In this document: positions 1 to 10,300 of the stretch, in pieces
Layout: each line of letters opens with the position of its first letter
How positions within the stretch are numbered: the first letter of the stretch is position 1
Assembly: GCA_029245675.1 (NCBI GenBank)
Contig: JAQWOV010000003.1
Location: forward strand, 29,127 to 93,126
Origin: Acidimicrobiales bacterium
GTDB taxonomy: Bacteria > Actinomycetota > Acidimicrobiia > Acidimicrobiales > MedAcidi-G1
Direction: 5' to 3'
Length of the DNA stretch: 64,000 nucleotides
Translations under genes and position numbers: made by a program
The notes under the pieces: generated by a model
Databases searched by the model: none
What the model was told of the DNA's origin: nothing
What the model saw: the letters and a program-made list of their open reading frames with translations, nothing else

Positions 1-31
1 ACGGCTGCCGGTATTGCCCTATATGAAACAC
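1..31 (-). CDS. Possible 5' end of peptide deformylase (def), cut by window edge
   Basis: Ten codons from a GTG at 29-31 read VFHIGQYRQP to the window edge. The pattern I-x-Q-Y-x-x-P resembles the start of peptide deformylases (often I-R-x-Y-G-D-P-V-L), and def/fmt commonly follow priA in actinobacteria. There is no strong ribosome binding site and too few residues to be sure. It could equally be non-coding sequence downstream of priA. Confidence 0.25.
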   Translation of the reverse strand, partial: MFHIGQYRQP

Positions 32-55
32 ACCGGAGAATTTGGAATCCCTGAT

Positions 56-1876
56 CTAAATATTCTGCGGGTCAACTTGAATGCGCAACCTACCGCTTGG
101 GCGCTCTGTTTTATGTAATAGTTCCGCCAAGTATTCTGAATTTGGTGCCTGCACCAACCATGACCCATCTCTTGGCCCCATAATTTGTATTCCCTCTGGT
201 TTCCCTAATGAATTCATGAATATTTCTGCCGAAGCACCGGAAATCTCCGCTTGAGCAGAAAAAGGAGGCAAATTCAATATCCTTCTTCTTTCTTTTTCTG
301 ACTCGGATAGAAGTTCTGGATCTCCATTAACTGCTGCCTGAAGTACTTCATGGTCAGGTTGTCTAGTTTGAATGACTATTTTTCCATCGCTGCCTTTAGG
401 GCCCACCAATCGAGAAGCTTGCGCCAACAATGACAACGCTTGTTCATTAGCCCGAAAACGCCGTGCAAGAAGTTCTTGATCAAAATCAAGAAAAATGACT
501 TGAGATGCTTTCTTGAACCGATGCAGAGCTGCTTCGGTTCCGATAAATAATTTACAGCCCGTAACATCAGCGGCTTTTGTTTCAGAAGTAATCTCCACCG
601 TTGACTGGCGTGCCAATGCCTCAATCTCTTCTCTTAAACGACTAATACCTGCTCTTAAGTTTTTGAAACGTGTGGAACCGCAGCGAATACACAAAGATGG
701 TTGACGTACTCCATCTACAGTACATAAAAGCATCTCGTCTTTGTCTTGAATAAGGGGAACTTGATGGTCTTCACACTTGACTAACTCCCCGCAATGTGAG
801 CATGCAAGCAACCGAGATCTTCCCTTTCTATTCAGTATGCAAATAGTTGGATTTTCACCTTTTGCTCTTATCAATGGCACTAAAGCATCGCTTAAAAGGC
901 CAGGCCGTGAGGGATTTTCTTCACGCCGGTCAATAATTTGCACTTCTGCCCAACTTTCAGATTCATGATTCTTTGGAAACTTCTGCAACTCTCCCCACTG
1001 CAATGCTTCCAAACTTGGGGTTGGTGAAATTAAAACACAGGGAACTTCAGCTCGGCGAGCTCTCTCTATGGCAACTTCTCGAGCATGCCACGTAGGCATC
1101 CGTTCTTCTTGAAGAGTTTCATTGTGTTCGTCAAATATTAATATTGCGCCTAACTTGCGGACAGGGGCAAATACTGCAGATCGTGTTCCAACAACCACTC
1201 CACCAACAGTGGCTTCTGCCCATTGGTGAGGCATTAATGAAACGGGAATACCTATTCTTTTTAGATCATCTGTAAGCGATTTGGACATTTCAATTGAAGG
1301 AACGATAACCAAAGCATCACCTGTTCTTATAGCCGCTTTTATAAGAGGAAGAATCTCTTCATTGGGCGGCATCCTCAGAACTCTTTTAGGTTTCTCAAGG
1401 GCTTCTATTGCCCAAATCGGTGGTTTAGCCCCAATTACGGCATCGGGCGGAGAAGCGGGTAGACGATCAATATTCCTTAACGGCGAAGCTGTCTTTAACA
1501 CGGATGAAAGTTTTCCTGCCCATCTGTAAGAAACCCATCGGGCGATCTGAATCATTTCTGAACTAGGACCCATACCGCTTATTTTTGTCAACTCACGAAG
1601 TTTGACTTCTTTTGGTGGGTCTACATAGTCTTCTACTACCCATCCCGCTACGCGCCTTGGTCCAAAGGGAATTCGTACTCTGCTACCTACCTGAAGGTTT
1701 TTGTCTCGCCCATCAGCCAGCCAACTGCTAGGGACTAGGTAATCAAACGGGCGATCTATTCCACCAACATCTGGTAGAACACGTACAACTCTGCCGATTG
1801 TCTCCTCTTTGGATTCAGAATCATGATTTGCGTCTTGGAAAGGTAACTGGCTCTGATCCGACATTTTGCCGGGCAC
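56..1876 (-). CDS. priA: PriA-like primosomal protein, probably without helicase activity
   Basis: PriA restarts stalled replication forks and loads the replicative helicase. The N-terminal DNA-binding part is recognisable (about residues 30-110, with RVRIPFGPRRVAGWV), and a cysteine cluster lies at about residues 357-405. The Walker A GxGKT expected near residue 170 is absent (the region reads RMPPNEEILPL), and Walker B is reduced to IFDEHNE. Two cluster positions that are normally Cys read as His and Asp. At 606 aa it is shorter than the roughly 730-aa E. coli enzyme. Known: mycobacterial PriA proteins also lack detectable helicase motifs, so this is an actinobacterial type rather than decay. 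GTG start chosen with an AGGCGG-like site upstream; ATG at codon 5 is an alternative. Last clear gene of the pyr-to-priA run. Confidence 0.88.
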   Translation of the reverse strand: MPGKMSDQSQLPFQDANHDSESKEETIGRVVRVLPDVGGIDRPFDYLVPSSWLADGRDKNLQVGSRVRIPFGPRRVAGWVVEDYVDPPKEVKLRELTKISGMGPSSEMIQIARWVSYRWAGKLSSVLKTASPLRNIDRLPASPPDAVIGAKPPIWAIEALEKPKRVLRMPPNEEILPLIKAAIRTGDALVIVPSIEMSKSLTDDLKRIGIPVSLMPHQWAEATVGGVVVGTRSAVFAPVRKLGAILIFDEHNETLQEERMPTWHAREVAIERARRAEVPCVLISPTPSLEALQWGELQKFPKNHESESWAEVQIIDRREENPSRPGLLSDALVPLIRAKGENPTICILNRKGRSRLLACSHCGELVKCEDHQVPLIQDKDEMLLCTVDGVRQPSLCIRCGSTRFKNLRAGISRLREEIEALARQSTVEITSETKAADVTGCKLFIGTEAALHRFKKASQVIFLDFDQELLARRFRANEQALSLLAQASRLVGPKGSDGKIVIQTRQPDHEVLQAAVNGDPELLSESEKERRRILNLPPFSAQAEISGASAEIFMNSLGKPEGIQIMGPRDGSWLVQAPNSEYLAELLHKTERPSGRLRIQVDPQNI

Positions 1877-1886
1877 GGTCTGCCGC

Positions 1887-3080
1887 CTAATCTAATTCAA
1901 GAGCAGAACGAATTTCTTCGACTTTTCCTGTCTGCTCCCAAGGAAACTTTTCTCGGCCAAAATGACCATAAGCAGCAGTGTCCTTATAAATAGGTCTTTT
2001 TAAATCAAGATCGCGAATAATCGCAGCAGGGCGGAGATCAAAAATTTCGTTTACACAATTTGATATTTTTCCTGGGTCCACGGTTTCAGTATTGAAAGTC
2101 TCCACATAAATAGAGACCGGTCTAGCCATACCTATTGCATAAGCTACCTGAACCTCACATCGGCGAGCTGCTCCAGCTGCTACAAGATTTTTAGCTACCC
2201 ATCTGGCTGCATAAGCTGCTGAACGATCAACTTTGCTTGGGTCTTTACCTGAAAAGGCTCCTCCGCCGTGGCGAGCCATCCCTCCGTAAGTATCAACAAT
2301 TATTTTACGGCCGGTTAGTCCTGCATCTCCGACTGGCCCTCCGATGACAAACCGGCCAGTGGGATTTACATAAACTTGGTAATCATCATCAGCAAATTGT
2401 TCTGGAATTACTGGGCGGATAACCTCGTCTATAAGATCAGGACGAATCATTGAATCGCGGTCAATTCCATCGTTGTGCTGTGTTGAAACAAGAATTGTCT
2501 TTAAACGAACTGGTTGATCATCTTCATAATCAAATGTGACTTGAGTCTTTGCATCTGGTCTTAAATATGGGATTGAACCTGACTTACGCACAGACGCATG
2601 ACGTTCTGCCATCTGATGGGCAAGGTTGATAGGTAAGGGCATCAATTCTTCTGTTTCATCACAGGCGTAACCAAACATCATGCCTTGATCGCCAGCTCCT
2701 TGACGGTCTAGATCCTCTTCACTTGAGTTAGCGGTACGGGTTTCTTCCGAATCATCAACCCCTTGAGCTATATCTACAGATTGCCCATCAAGACTGACCA
2801 TAACCCCACAAGTGTCGCCATCAAATCCAAAATCTTCGCGGTCATATCCGATCTCTTTTATGGTGCTTCGCACAATACTAGGGATGTCCACATAACCTTT
2901 GCAGGTGACTTCTCCAGCAACAACAACTAAACCAGTCGTAACAAGAGTTTCACAAGCGACTCTGCTCTCTGCGTCTTCAATGAGCATCGCGTCAAGAACA
3001 GCATCAGATATTTGATCTGCCATCTTGTCAGGATGTCCTTCAGTGACAGACTCTGAAGTGAAGGTCCATTTACGACTCAT
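1887..3080 (-). CDS. metK: S-adenosylmethionine synthetase
   Basis: Makes S-adenosylmethionine from methionine and ATP in the cytoplasm. The 397-aa protein has the usual full length. Signature segments are visible: [19 protein letters not shown] at the N-terminus, [16 protein letters not shown] in the middle, and the glycine-rich [19 protein letters not shown]. Its ATG shares one base with the coaBC stop (TAATG), so the two genes are translationally coupled. No SAM riboswitch lies in front, which fits expression as part of the long operon. The product supplies methyl groups whose by-product is recycled by AhcY, encoded at 48.5-49.9 kb. Confidence 0.97.
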   Translation of the reverse strand: MSRKWTFTSESVTEGHPDKMADQISDAVLDAMLIEDAESRVACETLVTTGLVVVAGEVTCKGYVDIPSIVRSTIKEIGYDREDFGFDGDTCGVMVSLDGQSVDIAQGVDDSEETRTANSSEEDLDRQGAGDQGMMFGYACDETEELMPLPINLAHQMAERHASVRKSGSIPYLRPDAKTQVTFDYEDDQPVRLKTILVSTQHNDGIDRDSMIRPDLIDEVIRPVIPEQFADDDYQVYVNPTGRFVIGGPVGDAGLTGRKIIVDTYGGMARHGGGAFSGKDPSKVDRSAAYAARWVAKNLVAAGAARRCEVQVAYAIGMARPVSIYVETFNTETVDPGKISNCVNEIFDLRPAAIIRDLDLKRPIYKDTAAYGHFGREKFPWEQTGKVEEIRSALELD

Positions 3081-4321
3081 TATTTTTCTCCGATTTCTTC
3101 ACGCCTATCAACCTTCAACTTTAGAGCAGTATCAAGTATCACCTGTGCTATATCTCGTTTGTCGGCGAGAGGAAACTCGGTTTTTCTTCCCGCTAAATCA
3201 AACAAAGTTACTGCATTCGTATCACAATTGAATCCTGTATTCTCAGCAGAAACATCATTCGCTACGATCAAATCAATACCTTTAGCTTTGAGTTTTTTCT
3301 TTGCATTTTCTTCGAGGTCGTTTGTTTCGGCAGCAAAACCCACCAAAATTTGTTTCCCAGTGTGAGAAGAACCCAAAGCGGCAAGAATATCTACGGTGGG
3401 TTCAAGACGTATCTCTAAACACTCTTCAGATTTCTTAATCTTTTTTTCGCTTTTTACTACGGGGGTGAAATCTGCCACGGCCGCTGCCATAACCACTAAA
3501 TCACTTTTTGGAGCTTCAGAAAAAACTGTCTGTGCCATTTCATCTGCGGTCTCAACTGTAATTACCTGCAGATTTGGATGATTTGGGGCACGACTAGGTT
3601 CAGTGGTGACACAAACAACAGACGCTCCTCTAGTAGCTGCTTCTAAAGCTATGGCATGCCCTTGTTTACCAGATGACCTGTTCCCGATATAACGAACCGG
3701 GCAAATAGGCTCTTTTGTTCCACCCGCTGAGACTAAGACTTTAAGTCCCGAAAAGTCTTGAGCCTTAGAATTCAAGCCTGAATTTAATACTTTTTCGACC
3801 GCTGCGACTATAGATACTGGATCAGAAAGGCGACCTGCTCCATCATCTCCTCCTGCTAACCGTCCTTGATCCGGTCCAACTATTTCTACACCACGTTTGA
3901 CCAACTCTTGAATATTTTCTTGAACGGAAGGTTGTTCCCACATCTCAGTGTGCATCGCAGGACAAACTATTACGGGAGCCCGAGTAGCTAACAGGGTTGC
4001 GGTCAACAAGTCAGCAGAACGGCCAGTTCGGTAATCGGAGAGCAGCCTTGCTGTAGCAGGACAAACCAGAATCAAGTCAGCTTTTTGACCGAGGTTTGTA
4101 TGAGGTATTGGGTGTTCTTCTTCCCATAGAGAAGTCTGAACTTTTTCTGAAGCCAAAGCATCAAAAGTTGCTCGCCCTATGAACTTCTCTGCGCCTTTTG
4201 TGAGGATGGGTGAAACATGGGCTCCGGCGTCTACTAGACGGCGACAAACTTCGACTGCCTTATACGCAGCGATTCCCCCAGTTACTCCAAGAACGATTCG
4301 GCGACCATCAAAGCTGCCCAT
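3080..4321 (-). CDS. coaBC: Bifunctional phosphopantothenoylcysteine decarboxylase/synthetase
   Basis: Catalyses two coenzyme A steps: CoaB joins 4'-phosphopantothenate to cysteine, and CoaC decarboxylates the product. The N-terminal flavoprotein half (about 1-185) has [13 protein letters not shown]; the C-terminal synthetase half has the [20 protein letters not shown] stretch and later VANDVS. In the CoaC half the E. coli PxMNxxMW motif reads PAMHTEMW, and the ACG of the substrate flap reads AGG. I believe such variants occur in other actinobacteria, so they are probably lineage features, but I could not check. It lies 15 bases after rpoZ and overlaps metK by one base. Confidence 0.95.
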   Translation of the reverse strand: MGSFDGRRIVLGVTGGIAAYKAVEVCRRLVDAGAHVSPILTKGAEKFIGRATFDALASEKVQTSLWEEEHPIPHTNLGQKADLILVCPATARLLSDYRTGRSADLLTATLLATRAPVIVCPAMHTEMWEQPSVQENIQELVKRGVEIVGPDQGRLAGGDDGAGRLSDPVSIVAAVEKVLNSGLNSKAQDFSGLKVLVSAGGTKEPICPVRYIGNRSSGKQGHAIALEAATRGASVVCVTTEPSRAPNHPNLQVITVETADEMAQTVFSEAPKSDLVVMAAAVADFTPVVKSEKKIKKSEECLEIRLEPTVDILAALGSSHTGKQILVGFAAETNDLEENAKKKLKAKGIDLIVANDVSAENTGFNCDTNAVTLFDLAGRKTEFPLADKRDIAQVILDTALKLKVDRREEIGEK

Positions 4322-4336
4322 AATTTCAAGGTTAGA

Positions 4337-4687
4337 TCAAGCGCTTTCGTCGCTTGTCTCTTCAGACTCGACATCTTCTTCGAGTTCTGACACTTCCATG
4401 TCTTCAATCGCCATCAATTCTTCTTCTGATGGTTCTGATTCTTCTGAAATCTCGACAGGAATTATTTTGTCTGCTGAGATCTCTTCAAATGCTATGGATA
4501 AAGGTTTACGCGCTGTTGAGGGAAGCTGAGGAGGAATAGAAGCTCCAAGACCTTCCCCTAATTGATTGAAATACGAGTTTATTTGCCGAGCTCGTTTAGA
4601 ACTAAGAGCAACTAAACGGAACTTGGATTCAGCCCGATCTAAAAGCCCTTCAATCTCGGGGGTGATCATGGTGTCGTGACCCTTCAC
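4337..4687 (-). CDS. rpoZ: RNA polymerase omega subunit
   Basis: Omega helps fold and assemble the beta' subunit. The segment ITPEIEGLLDRAESKF...SSKRARQINSYFNQLG...KPLSIAFEEI is the omega core with the KRARQIN helix. The GTG start at 4687 has GAGG seven bases upstream; an ATG six codons later (4669) has AAGGG ten bases upstream and is also plausible. The last 45 or so residues are a strongly acidic tail (SEESEPSEEELMAIEDMEVSELEEDVES split by few other residues), longer than in E. coli omega. It sits between gmk and coaBC, its usual actinobacterial place. The 107 bases before it contain no clear terminator. Confidence 0.93.
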   Translation of the reverse strand: MKGHDTMITPEIEGLLDRAESKFRLVALSSKRARQINSYFNQLGEGLGASIPPQLPSTARKPLSIAFEEISADKIIPVEISEESEPSEEELMAIEDMEVSELEEDVESEETSDESA

Positions 4688-4794
4688 AAAAATACCTCAT
4701 CTTTTAGTTGATGTTTCATACCTGAACGCATTTCAGACGTATAAACGGTATCAGATATGGCGCTCATTACCTCGATAGTCCAGTGTTGAAGAAC

Positions 4795-5355
4795 TTAAGT
4801 AATTCGTTTTTCACTAATCACTTCTTGGATTTTTTTTATTGCTTCTTTGAGATCATCATTAATAATATTTAGGTAGCCCAAAGACTCGGCTTCTATTCTT
4901 TCCCGTCCACCCTCAACGATTCTTTCTTCTGCCCGTTCTTCAGTGTCGCCGCGTTCAAGAAGGCGTCGGCGTTGCTCTTCTACACTGGGGGCATCTACAA
5001 AAATTAACAAAGCATCTACATAATTTTCTTTGATTTGGTGACCGCCTGCCACATCTATTTCTAGAAGAATGTCATGTGGAACAGAGGCGTCAGGAACAGG
5101 AGTGCCATAAAGTTCTCCTAAAAACTCGTTCCATTCAATGAAACCTCGATTATTTTGATGATCAAGAAATTCTTGACGGCTAACAAATTTGTAGGCTTCT
5201 GGATCTTCATCAGATCTTCGTGTCCGGGTTGTCCATGACTGGCTGAGTGCAAGGTTTTTATCTTGAGTTACGAGTTTCTCTGCGAGAACACCTTTTCCTA
5301 CTCCTCCTGGGCCCGAAAGAACCACTAAAAGTGGTTCTCGTTTCTTAGGTGTCAT
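4795..5355 (-). CDS. gmk: Guanylate kinase with an unusual Walker A
   Basis: Converts GMP to GDP with ATP. At 186 aa the length is normal. GMP-binding elements are present: SQSWTTRTRRSDEDPEAY and FIEWNEFLGELYGTP. The P-loop reads GPGGVGKGVL where the family usually has GPSGxGKST: the Ser/Thr that follows the lysine and contacts Mg2+ is Gly, and the next position is Val rather than Thr. The rest of the fold looks intact, so it is probably active. It follows mihF by seven bases, and the pair is conserved in actinobacteria. Confidence 0.92.
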   Translation of the reverse strand: MTPKKREPLLVVLSGPGGVGKGVLAEKLVTQDKNLALSQSWTTRTRRSDEDPEAYKFVSRQEFLDHQNNRGFIEWNEFLGELYGTPVPDASVPHDILLEIDVAGGHQIKENYVDALLIFVDAPSVEEQRRRLLERGDTEERAEERIVEGGRERIEAESLGYLNIINDDLKEAIKKIQEVISEKRIT

Positions 5356-5362
5356 TAGTCCT

Positions 5363-5677
5363 CTATGAAAACCGAGATAAGAGATCGGAGCGCTGTTGAC
5401 TCCCTAGTCCTTTGAGTCTTCGGCTTTCACTAATTCCTATTTCCTCCATTGTTCGTCTGGCTTTTACTTTGCCGAGTTTAGGGAGAGACTCTAAAGCAGA
5501 TAGAACTTTCATTTTCGCAATAACCGGATCATTATCTGCGCGTTCAAGAAGTCCTGGAAATGTGAGAGAACCCATTTTTAGCAGTTCTTTAATTTCGGCT
5601 CGAGCTCGTCGCGCTTCAGCTGCTTTCACTAAAGCTGCTCGTCGTTGTTCGTCTGTAAGTTCGGGAAGTCCTGTCAT
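5363..5677 (-). CDS. mihF: Actinobacterial integration host factor (mIHF)
   Basis: A small nucleoid-associated DNA-binding protein of actinobacteria, required for phage integration and chromosome architecture in mycobacteria. The 104-aa product starting MTGLPELTDEQRRAAL matches the mIHF layout: a long N-terminal helix rich in Ala/Arg, then a helix-two-turn-helix region with LPKLGKVKARRTMEEIGI and the terminal RRLKGLGSQQRSDLL. I chose ATG 5677 because mIHF homology begins there; the reading frame stays open upstream into pyrF. The start codon sits exactly in a 14-bp palindrome (separate entry). Located between pyrF and gmk. Confidence 0.93.
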   Translation of the reverse strand: MTGLPELTDEQRRAALVKAAEARRARAEIKELLKMGSLTFPGLLERADNDPVIAKMKVLSALESLPKLGKVKARRTMEEIGISESRRLKGLGSQQRSDLLSRFS

Positions 5678-5683
5678 GACAGG
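5670..5683. repeat. 14-bp perfect palindrome centred on the mihF start codon
   Basis: CCTGTCATGACAGG is its own reverse complement and contains the mihF ATG (5675-5677) at its centre. Flanking AGT and GGACT extend the symmetry with one bulge. It could be a DNA operator for autoregulation by mIHF or another dimeric protein, or a hairpin in mRNA that limits access to the start. Function is inferred only. Confidence 0.5.
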
Positions 5684-5714
5684 GACTTTAGCGTCGAAAA
5701 TGCTTTTGGTGAAA

Positions 5715-6455
5715 TCATCCGAGTAAATAACTAACAAGTTCTGCTGCAGCAAGGATCGGTTCTTCCGCAGACGTCACTGTACGACCTATAACCAAGATGT
5801 CAGCTCCATCGTTTATAGCCTGCTGCGGCGTCAAGACTCGTGCTTGATCATGGGTTTCAGATCCTGGCATACGCGTACCAGGTACCACTCGTGTTAATTG
5901 ATCTGCCCATGGCTCAGTGATAGGTAAATCAGGAGCGGCGCAAATGATTCCGGCGCATCCAGTTTCTACCGCAAGTGAAGTTCGAGTCTTCAATGTTTCT
6001 GGAGATGCTTCGGCATCACTAGTCAAAACTGTCACCCCTAAAACTCCTGGCGGTGGCCCGTCAAGACCCTCTGCTCCTTCTCTTAATCCTTCAACGGCTG
6101 CTTGAAGCATTGCCTCACCACCGGATGTATGAACAGTGAGCCAGCGAACTCCTAAGGAACCAACAACTCGAGCTGCTTTGTTGACCGTGGTTGGTATGTC
6201 ATGCAATTTGAGATCTGCAAATACATCCCACCCGTTTGCAACAAGTCCTGCAATTACATCTGGACCAGCAGCTGTATAAAGCTCTAATCCAACTTTGACC
6301 GTTCCAAAAAATTCATCAAGATCAGCAGCGAGACGTCGAGCTGCAACAACATCGTCAACGTCTAACGCCAGTGCCAAACGAGAACGAATTTCGGAAGGAA
6401 CTTCTCCCTCGTCAATTTCTTCAAATTCATCGCTATCGAAATTTTCTTCAACCAT
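5715..6455 (-). CDS. pyrF: Orotidine 5'-phosphate decarboxylase, type 1
   Basis: Catalyses the last step of UMP synthesis, decarboxylating OMP. The barrel signature FADLKLHDIPTTV carries the catalytic Asp-Lys-Asp network, and WLTVHTSGG follows. The C-terminal phosphate-binding stretch has VVPGTRMPG and ADILVIGRTVTS. The first 25 residues (MVEENFDSDEFEEIDEGEV) are an acidic extension not needed for the barrel. The gene overlaps the pyrD end by eight bases. Known: type 1 enzymes are the short bacterial form; many actinobacteria instead carry the type 2 enzyme, so the type may help with taxonomy. Confidence 0.95.
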   Translation of the reverse strand: MVEENFDSDEFEEIDEGEVPSEIRSRLALALDVDDVVAARRLAADLDEFFGTVKVGLELYTAAGPDVIAGLVANGWDVFADLKLHDIPTTVNKAARVVGSLGVRWLTVHTSGGEAMLQAAVEGLREGAEGLDGPPPGVLGVTVLTSDAEASPETLKTRTSLAVETGCAGIICAAPDLPITEPWADQLTRVVPGTRMPGSETHDQARVLTPQQAINDGADILVIGRTVTSAEEPILAAAELVSYLLG

Positions 6456-7377
6456 GAGCTACTCCAATCAACTTATTTACTTGATCTAAACCTTGATCTT
6501 TACACCATTTTGAAAACCCTTTGAGGATCTTCTGAGGAGCACGAGGGTTTGCGAATGTAGCTGTTCCTATTTGTGTTGCAGTTGCCCCTGCCATCAGGAA
6601 CTCAGAAACGTCTTCCCCTGTTGCAATTCCTCCTACGCCAATGATTGGTATTTCTAAATTGCTGGCGTAAGTATCAAAAACTGACCGAATTGCTATTGGT
6701 TTAATCGCAGGGCCTGAGACTCCACCTCGCCCAGCCCCTAATAAGGGTTTACGAGTGCCCGTGTTAATCACCATGCCTAATAATGTGTTTGCAACTGTTA
6801 CTGCTTCTGCTCCAGCTTCTTCAGCTGCTTGTGCGATTTGAGGTAAGTCAGGGGTGTTTGAACTGAGCTTCGCCCAACAAGGTTTTTCTGAAACTAAAGA
6901 AGCTTTTACAACTTCAGCAGTTGCCGCCGCTGAATGAGCAAAAAGATTTGTTCTATCTTCTAAATTTGGACAAGAAGCATTCACTTCTACCGCTATCACA
7001 GCATCTGAAGCGCCTGCTAGTAGTTTCGCAGCCTGTGCAAACTCTTCTACTGTTTGCCCCCAAATGCTTACAACTACCCTCGCTCCGGTCCTTTCTAACA
7101 AGGGAAGATCATTTGTCAGCCATTCTTCTATTCCGGGGCCTTGGAGCCCGATGCTATTGATCATTCCTGCAGAAGTTGGATGTAAACGGGGCGAAGGATT
7201 ACCAGGCCAGGGTTTGACATGTAGCGACTTCACAACAATTGCTCCAAGCGAGGAAAGGTCAAAATATTTTGAAAGTTCAGCACCTTGTCCAGATGTTCCT
7301 GATGCTGTCATGATCGGATTTGGAAGGACCACAGACCCTATTCTCGTCGTGAAATCAGTACTTGGAATAAGTCCCAT
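6448..7377 (-). CDS. pyrD: Dihydroorotate dehydrogenase, class 1 (1B-like)
   Basis: Oxidises dihydroorotate to orotate using FMN. The catalytic base is Cys in NASCPNLEDR (class 2 membrane enzymes have Ser here), and VANTLLGMVINTGTRKP with GRGGVSGPAIKPIAIR is typical of class 1B. The FMN phosphate site is IIGVGGIATGEDVSEFL plus IGTATF. Class 1B enzymes normally work with PyrK, the iron-sulphur/FAD electron-transfer subunit; no pyrK lies in this operon. The ATG at 7377 lies one base after the carB stop, which sets the start; the frame is open further upstream but inside carB. Confidence 0.93.
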   Translation of the reverse strand: MGLIPSTDFTTRIGSVVLPNPIMTASGTSGQGAELSKYFDLSSLGAIVVKSLHVKPWPGNPSPRLHPTSAGMINSIGLQGPGIEEWLTNDLPLLERTGARVVVSIWGQTVEEFAQAAKLLAGASDAVIAVEVNASCPNLEDRTNLFAHSAAATAEVVKASLVSEKPCWAKLSSNTPDLPQIAQAAEEAGAEAVTVANTLLGMVINTGTRKPLLGAGRGGVSGPAIKPIAIRSVFDTYASNLEIPIIGVGGIATGEDVSEFLMAGATATQIGTATFANPRAPQKILKGFSKWCKDQGLDQVNKLIGVAHG

Positions 7378-7378
7378 A

Positions 7379-10300
7379 TCAGCGCTCTGCTTTGACGCCT
7401 TCATGGTATGTCTGAAGAGTACGAACTTCTAGTGAACTATTTTTCCATTCATGAAGACCTTTAGCTGCTGCTAATGCTGCAGAGGCAGTAGTAAGAAGTG
7501 GTATATCCTCTGCTCCAGCTGCTCCGCGAATATGATCTCCATCGGCACGTGGTCCTCGTCCGTGGGGGCTATTAACTACGAGTTGAACTGCTCCCGAACG
7601 AATCAGTTCAACTGCATCTGTTCCCTCTTCATCCAGTTTCGCTACTACATCTTTAACTCGTATTCCGTTTTTCTCTAAATGCTCTGCTGTGCCTTTAGTT
7701 GCTACTATCTCAAGCCCTAAATCCGAGAGGCTTCGCGCTGCTTCAAGCCCTGTTTCTTTATCCCTATCTGCAAGAGACATAAACACTGTTCCTGATTCTG
7801 GTAGTGCCCCTCCTGCAGAAATTTGAGACTTAGCGAAAGCTAGTCCGGTTGTTAGATCTATACCCATTACTTCTCCCGTGGATCGCATTTCTGGGCCAAG
7901 CACAGGGTCAGCTTCTGGAAAACGATTGAATGGCAATACTGCTTCTTTAACTGCAACATGGTCTCCAGAGACTCGAGGCCTAAGCAACTTTTCTTCTCGT
8001 AGTTCCGCAAGTGTGGCGCCGACCATCACTCGGCTAGCTACTTTTGCCAAAGGAACCCCTGTCGCTTTAGCTACAAAAGGGACAGTTCGTGAAGCGCGAG
8101 GGTTAGCTTCAATCACATAAATCTGATCTTCTTTTACTGCAAATTGAACATTGATCAGTCCCTTTACTTCAAGGGCTTCGGCTATCTGTAATGTAAATTC
8201 TTCAATTTTTGCTATTACTTCTTCGCTCAAATGCGGTGGAGGTATCACACACGCGCTGTCCCCACTATGAATACCTGCTTCTTCCACATGCTCCATTACT
8301 GCCCCTATGACAGCATCTCCAGTTGCGTCCCGGATCGCATCAACATCCACTTCGATTGCTTCTTCTAGGAAACGATCAACAAGGACTGGGCGTTCTGAAG
8401 AAAGTCCTCCCTCAATTCCTAGACTTCCGAACTCTAAAAGCTCTGCCATAGCTTTCTCTAACTGAGAATGGTCATAAACAATTTCCATGGCCCGGCCACC
8501 AAGAACATACGAAGGTCTTATCAATACAGGAAAACCAACGTCATCAGCTATTTCTTGGGCTTCATCTAAATTGATGGCTGTTCCACCAGGTGGCTGATTG
8601 ATACCAATACTTCGGCATAACACATTCCAAAGTTCGCGATCTTCAGCGATATCAATTGATTTCGGATTAGTTCCAGCTATGAGCTCTTCGGGAAGAACCG
8701 CTGCGAGTTTCAACGGAGTCTGGCCGCCAAGCGAAACAATTATTCCTTCAGGTTGTTCTACCTCTATGACGTTAGATACGTCTTCGTAAGTTAACGGCTC
8801 AAAATACAGTCGATCGCTAGTGTCATAGTCTGTTGAAACTGTCTCGGGGTTGCAATTAACCATGATTGTTTCGTAACCAGCAGAACGGAGGGCGAAACTT
8901 GCATGTACACAGCAGTAATCAAATTCAATACCTTGACCTATTCGGTTTGGTCCAGATCCAAGGATCATGATTTTGGGCCGTCCAGATGGCTTCACTTCAT
9001 TTTCGTCTTCCCAAGTTGAGTAATGATAAGGAGTGTCAGCTGCAAACTCAGCTCCACATGTATCGACTGTTTTATAGGTAGGAAATACCCCAAGATTTTC
9101 TCGCTTTTCTCTCACTAACGACTCCTGCGTTTCCCAAAGGTAAGCAAGTTGAGCATCAGAAAATCCGAGTTGCTTTGCTCTCTTCCATGACCATTTATCT
9201 AGCGTGTCAAGAGTTTCGTTTTCTAAATATGATCGCTCTTCTGTGATAGCAAGTATCTGATCTAGGAACCATGGATCAATAGAAGTATCGGAATGAACTT
9301 CTTCAACGGTGAATCCACGTCGAAATAACGCTTCTACCTGATATATGCGATCTGGCGTAGCTACTTTTGCGGCAGACCTTAGGTCTGCGTTATCCATTTT
9401 CTTGAGAGAGTTTTCTGCTGGGTCGGCGTTCAAACCGAATCGGCCATTTTCAAGAGAACGTAACCCCTTTTGTAATGATTCAGGGAAAGTTCTACCGATC
9501 GCCATAACCTCACCAACGGATTGCATAGACGTGCCAAGAATTCCATCAGCACCTGGAAATTTCTCGAATGCCCAACGCGGGATTTTAGTTACTACGTAAT
9601 CAATAGTGGGTTCAAAAGCAGCTGGAGTTTTTTCTGTGATGTCGTTAGGTATCTCATCAAGGGTGTATCCGACGGCAAGTCTTGCTGCTATTTTCGCAAT
9701 TGGAAAGCCTGTTGCTTTTGATGCAAGAGCAGAAGAACGGCTCACTCTCGGATTCATTTCTATAACGACTTGATCACCATTTTCTGGATTGACGGCAAAC
9801 TGGACGTTAGAACCGCCTGTTTCTACGCCAACTCTTCGTAAACAAGCAAAAGAATCATCACGCATCTTCTGATATTCAATGTCAGTGAGAGTTTGAGCGG
9901 GTGCCACAGTAATGGAATCTCCGGTATGGACGCCCATAGGGTCAAAATTTTCTATTGAGCACACGACCACACAGTTATCGGACTTATCTCTCATAACTTC
10001 TAATTCAAATTCTTTCCATCCTGCAATTGACTGCTCAATAAGTATTTCTGTAATTGGACTAGCGTCTAAACCATTCTGGGCTACCTTCTCGAACTCTTCT
10101 GAACTGTGCGCCATACCCGTTCCTTTGCCTCCAAGTATGTAGGCAGGGCGTATTATGACCGGGAGTCCTATGTCTTTAACTACTTCTTTTGCTTCATCTA
10201 ATGAGTGAGCAATACCAGAAGTTGGAACTTGCAAACCAATTTCCAGCATTGCCTCTTTGAATAGATGGCGATCTTCTGCGGTAGCAATTGCTTCAGATCG

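Noticed and set aside
56..1876. PriA as a decayed pseudogene because Walker A is missing
   Set aside because: The frame is intact and mycobacterial PriA proteins lack helicase motifs in the same way.
3080..4321. CoaBC as inactive because PAMHTEMW and AGG replace the E. coli motif residues
   Set aside because: I believe similar residues occur in other actinobacterial CoaBC proteins, so loss of function is not supported.
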